NCBI GenBank assembly: GCA_015486015.1
Contig: WFSL01000022.1
Span: forward strand, 1-64,000
Origin: Aquificota bacterium
GTDB taxonomy: Bacteria; Thermosulfidibacterota; Thermosulfidibacteria; Thermosulfidibacterales; B14-G1
DNA: 64,000 nt
Direction: 5' to 3'
Shown here one piece after another: positions 58,338 to 64,000 of this stretch. Position 1 is the first letter of the stretch. Each line of letters begins with the position of its first letter. The notes below the pieces were generated by a model. It was not told the origin of the DNA and did not search any database. It saw only the letters and a program-made list of their open reading frames with translations. The translations under genes were made by a program, and so were the position numbers.

Positions 58338-58931
58338 ATGGAGAAGGTGGTAGATGCCAGGGGGCTGGCTTGTCCCCAACCTGTGCTCATGACCAAGGAG
58401 GCCCTGGAGGAAGTGGAGGAGGGCATCATCACTGTGCTGGTGGACAATGTGGCTTCCAGGGAGAACGTGAAGCGCTTTGCCCAGCGCATGGGTTGCACGG
58501 TAGAGGTTTTGGAGAAAGATGGGGTCTTTGAATTGAGGGTAGTCAAGGGTTATACTTGTGTGTTGCCCCATGTGCAAGAGGCGAGTGAGAAGGCAAAAGA
58601 TGGTCCAGTCATCCTCATCACCTCTGACAAGATAGGGGATGAGGAAGAGCTGGGTCGTCTGCTTATGAAAGGGTTTATTTCTACCTTAAGGGAGGCCACC
58701 CTCAGGCCTTCCAAGCTCCTTTTTATGAATACAGGGGTGTTTCTCACTGTGGAGGGTTCACCGGTAATAGGGGCCCTGCAGGGGTTGGAGGGTATGGGGG
58801 TGGAGATCTACTCGTGTGGTACCTGTCTGGATTACTTCGGCTTGAAGGACAAGCTGGCCGTGGGCCAGATCACTAACATGTACGATACTGTGGAGAACCT
58901 CACGGGGGCCAGTCTGGTAGTGAGGGTGTGA
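58338..58931 (+). CDS. yedF: Selenium metabolism protein YedF (TusA + DsrE-like)
   Basis: A 197-residue two-domain protein. Residues 1-75 form a TusA/SirA domain with the reactive cysteine in [18 protein letters not shown]; residues about 90-197 form a DsrE-like domain ([51 protein letters not shown], with a cysteine pair). The family is linked to selenium trafficking towards SelD. Lies 3 bases after the desulfurase gene. Confidence 0.95.
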   Translation: MEKVVDARGLACPQPVLMTKEALEEVEEGIITVLVDNVASRENVKRFAQRMGCTVEVLEKDGVFELRVVKGYTCVLPHVQEASEKAKDGPVILITSDKIGDEEELGRLLMKGFISTLREATLRPSKLLFMNTGVFLTVEGSPVIGALQGLEGMGVEIYSCGTCLDYFGLKDKLAVGQITNMYDTVENLTGASLVVRV

Positions 58932-58950
58932 GTGTCTAAAGGGGAAGGCA

Positions 58951-59958
58951 GTGGCTGATAAGCTGAGATTGACCACAACCGTTAGGGCCTCTGGGTGAGG
59001 GGCCAAAATAGGACCAGGGGACCTGGTCCGGGTTTTGAGGTCCCTGGATATCCCCCAGGACCCCCACCTGCTGGTGGGGTTGGCCACAGGGGACGATGCT
59101 GGAGTCTATAAGATTAGTGAAGATCTGGCCCTCATCCAAACTATAGACTTTATCACCCCTGTGGTGGATGATCCTTTTCTCTTCGGCCAGATCGCTGCCG
59201 CCAATGCCCTATCCGATGTCTATGCGATGGGGGGAGAACCCTTAATGGCCATGAATGTGGTGTGTTTCCCTACCTGTAAGCTGGAGATGGAGGTGCTGGA
59301 GAAGATCCTTGCAGGGGGGCTTGGCAAGGTGAAAGAGACAGGGGCCTTGTTGGTGGGTGGCCATTCGGTGGATGATCTGGAGCTTAAGTACGGGCTGGCT
59401 GTCACAGGGGCGATCCATCCCCAAGAGGTGGTAACTAACGCTGGTGCCAGGCCCGGGGATTTGCTTTTCCTCACCAAGCCCCTGGGTCTGGGTATTGTGG
59501 CTACGGCTATCAAAGGCGGTTTGGCAAGTCCTGCTGTGGCGGAGGAGGCGGGAAGTGCAATGGCTTCCTTAAACAGGGAGGCCTCCCGCCAGATGAGGAA
59601 GCGTGGTGTCCATGCCTGCACGGACGTGACGGGCTTTGGTTTAGTAGGCCATGGGCTTGAGATGGCTAAGGCCAGCGGGGTTACATTGGAAATAGAACTT
59701 GAGAGGTTGCCCATCATAGAAGGGGTCCTGGAGTATTCCTCTATGGGACTCATTCCCGCCATGGCTTATGAAAACCAGGAGTCTTTTAGGTCCTATGTGG
59801 ATTACGTTCGGGATCCAGGTGAGTTAGAAATTCTCCTTTACGACCCCCAGACCTCTGGGGGACTCCTCATAGCCCTACCCTCTGATAAGGCTCAAGGCTT
59901 CCCTTGGCCCTGTATAGGAAGGGTGGTAAAGGGGGATGGTAGGTTCCGGGTGGTGTAA
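58951..59958 (+). CDS. selD: Selenophosphate synthetase SelD, selenocysteine-containing
   Basis: Makes selenophosphate from selenide and ATP for Sec-tRNA synthesis. The gene is read from GTG 58951 (after AGGGGAAGG) through an in-frame TGA at 58996-58998: MADKLRLTTTVRASG-U-GAKIGPGD. Sec16 stands where Escherichia coli SelD has its catalytic Cys17, and Lys19 where it has Lys20. The rest is a normal SelD: GLATGDDAGVYKI, DFITPVVDDPFLFGQIAAANALSDVYAMGG, MNVVCFP, VGGHSVDDLELKYGLAVTG, DVTGFGLVGHG, YDPQTSGGLLIALP. Gene finders that treat TGA as stop would begin at 59035 and miss the active site. 336 residues including Sec. Confidence 0.94.
58996..59029 (+). promoter_or_regulatory. SECIS element directing UGA recoding in selD
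   Basis: TGA at 58996-58998 is followed after 12 bases by a perfect 8-bp hairpin, GGACCAGG (59011-59018), loop GGA, CCTGGTCC (59022-59029). The apical loop lies 21-23 bases past the UGA, inside the range of bacterial SECIS loops that SelB reads, and contains G as expected. Confidence 0.85.
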
Positions 59959-59995
59959 GGGAGAAATTTTGATCAATCAAGGGCTTGTGCAAGGC

Positions 59996-60865
59996 CTAAT
60001 CCAGCCCCCTTCGGAGCCAGCGGGCCTCCTCCATAATGGCCTCTAAGGTATCCCAGGCCTCTTTCTCCAGGAGTCGTTCTATCTCCTTTGAGGTGGCGTG
60101 AAACCTGCGCATGAATATGAGGATCTGATCCCTATTGAGTCGAAATATCTCCCTCCACATGTGTGGGTTGCTTGCAGCAATCCGGGTGAAGTCCCTGAAA
60201 CCCCCGCCTGAATATCTCAGGAGATCTCCTAAGTCCTTCTCGGCATCACCCATGGCCTTCACTAAGGCGTAAGTGACAGCGTGAGGGAGGTGGCTGATGG
60301 CGGCAAAGACGGTATCGTGGTAATGGGGGTCCATCTCCTCCACCCGTGTGCCCAGGGCCTCCCAAAAGGAGTGCACCAGCTCCAGGGCCCTTCTGGGGGT
60401 TTCTTGGATGGGTGTGAGGATGACCCGAGCACCTACAAAGAGGTCCTTCAGGCTGTGCTCCACTCCAGATTTCTCTGTGCCTGCTATAGGGTGGCCCCCT
60501 ACAAAGGGAATGCCCCTATCCCCCAAGAGGGAGGTCAGTTCCTCTACCACGGGCCCTTTCACGCTGCCTACATCGGTGACCACCGTGTCTCGGGTTAATA
60601 GTGGGAGGAGTTCTTCCACTATCTCCCGGAAAGAGTCTAAGTGGGTGGCCAGGATGATTAAGGTCTTGCCTGGAGGTAGGGGTTCGGCTGGCGTAAAACC
60701 CTCTTGGATGAGGCCCATGGCCAGGGATTTCCTCATGGTCTCGGGGTCCTTGTCCAGACCTAAGCGCATCTTGGCTACCCCAGCCTCCCGAGCGGCCTTG
60801 AGAATGGAGCCTCCCATAAGGCCCATGCCCACTACCAAAAGGTTGTCTACCAAGTGAGGTCTCAA
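59996..60865 (-). CDS. tyrA: Prephenate dehydrogenase
   Basis: NAD-dependent oxidative decarboxylation of prephenate to 4-hydroxyphenylpyruvate for tyrosine. 289 residues: VVGMGLMGGSILKAA, VVTDVGSVKGPVVEEL, FVGGHPIAGTEKSGVEH, HDTVFAAISHLPHAVTYALV and FRDFTRIAASNPHMWREI. No chorismate mutase or ACT domain is attached. ATG overlaps the hisC stop by 4 bases, third gene of gatB-hisC-tyrA. Confidence 0.94.
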   Translation of the reverse strand: MRPHLVDNLLVVGMGLMGGSILKAAREAGVAKMRLGLDKDPETMRKSLAMGLIQEGFTPAEPLPPGKTLIILATHLDSFREIVEELLPLLTRDTVVTDVGSVKGPVVEELTSLLGDRGIPFVGGHPIAGTEKSGVEHSLKDLFVGARVILTPIQETPRRALELVHSFWEALGTRVEEMDPHYHDTVFAAISHLPHAVTYALVKAMGDAEKDLGDLLRYSGGGFRDFTRIAASNPHMWREIFRLNRDQILIFMRRFHATSKEIERLLEKEAWDTLEAIMEEARWLRRGLD

Positions 60866-61953
60866 GTTGCCAGTACCTCTTTTAGGGCCTTCAGAAAGAG
60901 GGCATTCTCTTCGTGGGTGCCCAGTGTGACCCGGATATACTCAGGTAGACCGTAGCCTCGCATATTTCTCACAATGATGCCCTTTTTTAGGAGCTCTTTG
61001 AAGACCTTGTCTCCATCCCCTACCTTTATGAGGAAGAAGTTGGTCTCGCTGGGAACGTATTCCAGCCCCATCTTCTTCAGTTCGGGATAGAGGAAGGCCT
61101 TCCCTTCTCTTACGAGGGCTTTGGAATGCTCTACGTGCTCCTCATCATCCAGGGCGGCTATAGCTCCCTCCTGGGCTAAGAGATTAACATTGAAGGGCTG
61201 ACGCACCCGGTTCATGTAGTCCACCATCTGGGGAGGGGCAATGCCGTAACCTATGCGTAGACCTGCCAGGCCGTATATCTTGGAGAAGGTGCGCATGAGA
61301 ACTATGGGACGTTTCTCCTCCAGGACTAAGGGCAGAAGCTGGGGGAAATCTGGCCTATCCACGAACTCGATGTAGGCCTCGTCGAAGACCACTATGACCT
61401 CGAGGGGGAGTTTTTCCAGAAAGCTTATCACCTCTTTGTGGGTCACCATGGTCCCTGTGGGATTGTTAGGATTGGCCACAAAGACCATCTTGGTCTGTCC
61501 ATCCACGGCCTGGGCCATGGCTTCCAGGTTGTGAGTGAGGCCTTTTAAGGGAATGCCCACCCCCTCTATGGCCATGGCCATGGAGATGAGCCTGTACACT
61601 ATGAAGGATGGCTCCCCATAGATCACCTTGTCTCCAGGTTGGAGGTAGGTGCGCATGAGCAGCTCTATCACCTCGTTAGAGCCGTTGCCAAAGATGAGGT
61701 GCTGAGGGGTTACCCCCAGTTTCTCAGCGACCTTATGCTTCAAGTAATAGCAGCTACCGTCTGGGTAGCGGTGGGTCTTGTACACGGCCTTTTTCAGGGT
61801 CTCTATGGCCTTTGGGGAGGGGCCTAAATTGTTCTCGTTGGAGGCCAGTTTGATAACCCTGGTGAGCCCCATCTCCCTCTGGAGTTCCTCTATGGGTTTG
61901 CCCGGATCGTAGGGCACCAGCTTTTTTATGCCATCGTGGACTTTCAGTTTCAT
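60862..61953 (-). CDS. hisC: Histidinol-phosphate / aromatic aminotransferase (HisC family)
   Basis: A 363-residue class I aminotransferase: KLASNENNLGPSPKAI, YPDGSCYYLK, NGSNEVIELL, VANPNNPTGTMVT, FDEAYIEFVDRP and the PLP lysine in MRTFSKIYGLAGLRIGYG. It sits between gatB and tyrA without other his genes, so it may well serve as the phenylpyruvate/tyrosine aminotransferase following TyrA; the family is known to accept aromatic substrates. Confidence 0.92.
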   Translation of the reverse strand: MKLKVHDGIKKLVPYDPGKPIEELQREMGLTRVIKLASNENNLGPSPKAIETLKKAVYKTHRYPDGSCYYLKHKVAEKLGVTPQHLIFGNGSNEVIELLMRTYLQPGDKVIYGEPSFIVYRLISMAMAIEGVGIPLKGLTHNLEAMAQAVDGQTKMVFVANPNNPTGTMVTHKEVISFLEKLPLEVIVVFDEAYIEFVDRPDFPQLLPLVLEEKRPIVLMRTFSKIYGLAGLRIGYGIAPPQMVDYMNRVRQPFNVNLLAQEGAIAALDDEEHVEHSKALVREGKAFLYPELKKMGLEYVPSETNFFLIKVGDGDKVFKELLKKGIIVRNMRGYGLPEYIRVTLGTHEENALFLKALKEVLAT

Positions 61954-61956
61954 TGT

Positions 61957-63495
61957 TTACCCTCTCTCTTGGAGTTTCCTGATGAGAAGTTTGTTCACCA
62001 CCTGGGGATTGGCCTTGCCCTTAGTGGCCTTCATGATCTGGCCCACGAAGAAGCCGACAATTTTAGTCTTACCTGCCAAATATTTTTTCACCTCATCTGG
62101 ATGTTCGTCCAGGACCCTCTCCACAATGACCTCCAACTCGGACTCATCACTGAGCTGTACCAGCCCCTCCTCTTCCACTATGCGCTGAGGGTCTTTACCC
62201 GTCTGGTAAGTCTTGGCGAAGACTTCCTTTGCCATTTTCCCGCTGATGGTGCCTCTGTCTATCAGGGCCACAAGCTGGGCCACCTGCTGAGGGGAGACTG
62301 GGGAGTTTTGGATGTTTTTGTTCTCTGCATGTAGTCTTCCCATGAGCTCTACCATCACCCAGTTAGCTATGGCCTTGGGATTGCTGGGATGCGCCTTTAC
62401 GGCCTCTTCATAAAAGTCGGCCATCTCCCGTGAGGAGATGAGCACTTCAGCATCATAGGCCGAGAGACTATAGGATTTCATGAATCGCACCTTCTTCTCG
62501 TCTGGGAGCTCGGGGAGAGTGGACCGCACCTCGTTTAGCCAGGCCTCGCTCACTTTCAATGGGACCAGGTCTGGATCGGGAAAGTATCGATAGTCATGTG
62601 CCTCCTCCTTGGAGCGCATGGTCTCAGTCACTCCCAGTTGAGGATTCCACAGGAGGGTCTCTTGGATGATCTCTCCCCCTTCCTCCAAGATACGGTGTTG
62701 ACGCTTTATCTCGTACTCCAATGCCCGCTGCACATGGCGGAAAGAGTTCATATTCTTTAACTCCGTCTTGACCCCCAGGCGCTTCTCCCCCTTGGGGCGG
62801 ATAGAGATGTTGGCGTCGCAGCGCATCTCCCCTTTTTCCATATCGGCATCGGAGATACCAAGGTAGCGCATGATTGTGCGCAGCTTTTGGAGGTAGAGGC
62901 GGGCCTCCTCGGGGGTGCGGATGTCGGGCTCGCTCACAATCTCAATGAGTGGCACCCCTGTACGGTTTAGGTCGACATAAGAGTGGGGGTCTCCAAGTTC
63001 CCCATGGACGTTCTTGCCGGCATCTTCCTCCATGTGGATGCGGGTGATGCCTATGCGCCTCTTGCCCTGGCTGGTCTCAATCTCTAAGTAGCCGTGCTCT
63101 GCCAGGGGGAGCTCATACTGAGAAATCTGATACCCCTTGGGGAGGTCAGGATAAAAGTAGTTCTTCCTGGCGAAGACAGATATGGGATTGATCCTGCAGT
63201 TCAAGGCTAAGGCCGCTTTTATGGCATACTCTACCACCTTTCTATTGAGCACTGGCAGGACGCCGGGCATGCCTTGGCATACGGGGCAGGTGTGGGTATT
63301 GGGGGGTGCCCCAAACTCCGTGGAACAGGGGCAAAAGATCTTGGAGTTGGTCTTGAGTTGGACATGCACCTCCAAACCTATGACGGCTTCGTAATCCACT
63401 TTCAATCCTCCCTTAAGTGGGTCTCTCCCTTGTGGGGTTTGTGTAACAACCGGAGAAGCCTTCCCTTCCATATTCAGCTTCTCTTCCTCGCCCAT
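61957..63495 (-). CDS. gatB: Asp/Glu-tRNA amidotransferase subunit B
   Basis: Subunit of GatCAB that binds Glu-tRNA(Gln)/Asp-tRNA(Asn) and ATP and phosphorylates the aminoacyl group. 512 residues: [84 protein letters not shown]-type block, and a C-terminal YqeY domain ending [15 protein letters not shown] lies 7 bases before ATG 63495, which discards 17 upstream residues. gatA lies 22 kb to the left. Confidence 0.96.
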   Translation of the reverse strand: MGEEEKLNMEGKASPVVTQTPQGRDPLKGGLKVDYEAVIGLEVHVQLKTNSKIFCPCSTEFGAPPNTHTCPVCQGMPGVLPVLNRKVVEYAIKAALALNCRINPISVFARKNYFYPDLPKGYQISQYELPLAEHGYLEIETSQGKRRIGITRIHMEEDAGKNVHGELGDPHSYVDLNRTGVPLIEIVSEPDIRTPEEARLYLQKLRTIMRYLGISDADMEKGEMRCDANISIRPKGEKRLGVKTELKNMNSFRHVQRALEYEIKRQHRILEEGGEIIQETLLWNPQLGVTETMRSKEEAHDYRYFPDPDLVPLKVSEAWLNEVRSTLPELPDEKKVRFMKSYSLSAYDAEVLISSREMADFYEEAVKAHPSNPKAIANWVMVELMGRLHAENKNIQNSPVSPQQVAQLVALIDRGTISGKMAKEVFAKTYQTGKDPQRIVEEEGLVQLSDESELEVIVERVLDEHPDEVKKYLAGKTKIVGFFVGQIMKATKGKANPQVVNKLLIRKLQERG

Positions 63496-63652
63496 TGAAA
63501 CACCTCCTAACTGGTAGGTATTAACAAATTGAGAGGGGAGAGCCAAGGATTATGGGGATTGAAGGATTAAGGGAATGAGAGATCAGCATTAAGCCGATAG
63601 AAACCCATAAGAAGCCGGAGACCCAAATACATCTAAAGAGCTCTTAAGAATT

Positions 63653-63730
63653 TGGCGTCCCCTGGGGGATTTGAACCCCCGTCGCCGCCGTGAAAGGGCG
63701 GTGTCCTTGGCCGGGCTAGACGAAGGGGAC
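63653..63730 (-). tRNA. tRNA-Glu (anticodon TTC)
   Basis: A 78-base cloverleaf with acceptor GTCCCCT pairing with AGGGGAC, discriminator G and encoded CCA. Anticodon arm CCGCC-CTTTCAC-GGCGG gives TTC. T arm GGGGG-TTCAAAT-CCCCC. Nine bases after tRNA-Lys and probably co-transcribed with it. Confidence 0.96.
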
Positions 63731-63739
63731 AAAAGCAAT

Positions 63740-63815
63740 TGGTGAGCCGCCCAGGACTCGAACCTGGAACCAACGGCTTAAAAGGCCGTTGCTCTGCCAC
63801 TTGAGCTAGCGGCTC
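63740..63815 (-). tRNA. tRNA-Lys (anticodon TTT)
   Basis: A 76-base cloverleaf with acceptor GAGCCGC pairing with GCGGCTC, discriminator A and encoded CCA. Anticodon loop CTTTTAA between ACGGC and GCCGT gives TTT. T arm CCAGG-TTCGAGT-CCTGG. Confidence 0.96.
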
Positions 63816-63831
63816 CCTTAAAGGCGAAGGG

Positions 63832-63860
63832 TTTGTAACAAGCACGTTCATTAGGGTCAA
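63832..63860 (-). promoter_or_regulatory. Sigma70-type promoter for tRNA-Lys / tRNA-Glu
   Basis: Minus strand TTGACC, 17 bases, TACAAA ends about 17 bases before the tRNA-Lys start. Confidence 0.65.
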
Positions 63861-63888
63861 GCCCTATAGATTTTTACCATTTATTTTA

Positions 63889-64000
63889 TTAATTTACAAA
63901 ACTTAGGGGGTTTGTAAAGTGCTTCAAGAGCTGAGGGCACAGAATTTTGCGCTCTTTCATGATGTTTATGTTGCTTTCCGCCCGGGCTTCACTGCCATCA
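63889..64000 (-). CDS. Possible C-terminal end of an unidentified gene entering from the right
   Basis: The minus-strand frame from the window edge is open for 36 codons (reading DGSEARAESNINIMKERK, then KILCPQLLKHFTNPLSFVN) to a TAA at 63889. The segment is AT-richer than nearby genes. I do not recognise it; a fragment this short may be open by chance. Confidence 0.22.
   Translation of the reverse strand, partial: DGSEARAESNINIMKERKILCPQLLKHFTNPLSFVN

Noticed and set aside
59035-59958. Shorter selD starting at TTG 59035
   Set aside because: It lacks the catalytic Sec/Lys segment; the in-frame UGA with a hairpin explains the upstream part.
63496-63652. Short palindrome near AAGAGCTCTT as a terminator for the tRNA pair
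   Set aside because: No loop and no U-tract; nothing else is seen in this 157-base gap.

Overview
The window looks like the replication-origin region of a Gram-negative anaerobe, most likely a Desulfobacterota-type (former Deltaproteobacteria) bacterium. The reasons are an outer-membrane toolkit (LptD, LptF/LptG, LolA), selenocysteine machinery, a short 4.5S-type SRP RNA, a class A RNase P RNA, GatCAB, and an apgM-type enzyme beside homoserine dehydrogenase. The species assignment is inference. GTG and TTG starts are common and genes are packed with 4-base ATGA overlaps.

Region 1 (1-4 kb): selB (cut by the window edge) and selA on the minus strand, then a promoter, tRNA-Ser(GGA), SRP RNA and a class II aldolase on plus. 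Region 2 (4-16 kb): two divergent operons share one promoter zone near 9.65 kb. Leftward: rplI-dnaB-lolA-RDD-lptF-lptG, with lptF fused to an aminopeptidase N-terminal-like domain. Rightward: ybbR-glmM-pdxJ-pgpA-lptD-degT. Region 3 (16-29 kb): HIT protein, GlcF-like Fe-S protein, M48 lipoprotein, NFACT/RqcH, an alaC-hom-apgM amino-acid operon, tRNA-Met, nif3, a zinc-ribbon coiled-coil protein, rnhA running into rnpB, pilD, recO and dut. Region 4 (29-43 kb): glmU-glmS-clcA-fmdB run left and dnaA-dnaN-gyrB-gatA-priA run right from a 0.27-kb intergenic zone with inverted and tandem repeats, the best origin candidate. Base skew changes across this point.

Region 5 (43-56 kb): a 969-residue M1-like/ChaN/PDZ secreted protein, a lone 4-hydroxybutyryl-CoA dehydratase homologue, an accA-ABC-ABC-TPR-argC operon, adenine deaminase, MarR regulator, an orphan DppB-type permease, and a RAYT-type transposon with 20-bp terminal inverted repeats abutting that permease. 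Region 6 (57-60 kb): selenium supply operon of DUF3343 protein, cysteine desulfurase, YedF and SelD. SelD itself needs an in-frame UGA followed by a perfect hairpin, so it is a selenoprotein; together with selA/selB at the left edge this gives most of the Sec pathway (selC is not in the window). Region 7 (60-64 kb): gatB-hisC-tyrA on minus, then tRNA-Glu and tRNA-Lys behind one promoter.

No CRISPR array, prophage or toxin-antitoxin module was seen. No gene-free stretch exceeds 300 bases. The most unusual items are the domain fusions (aminopeptidase-N-like/LptF and M1-like/ChaN/PDZ), selenoprotein SelD with its SECIS, the rnhA-rnpB overlap, and the repeat architecture upstream of dnaA.
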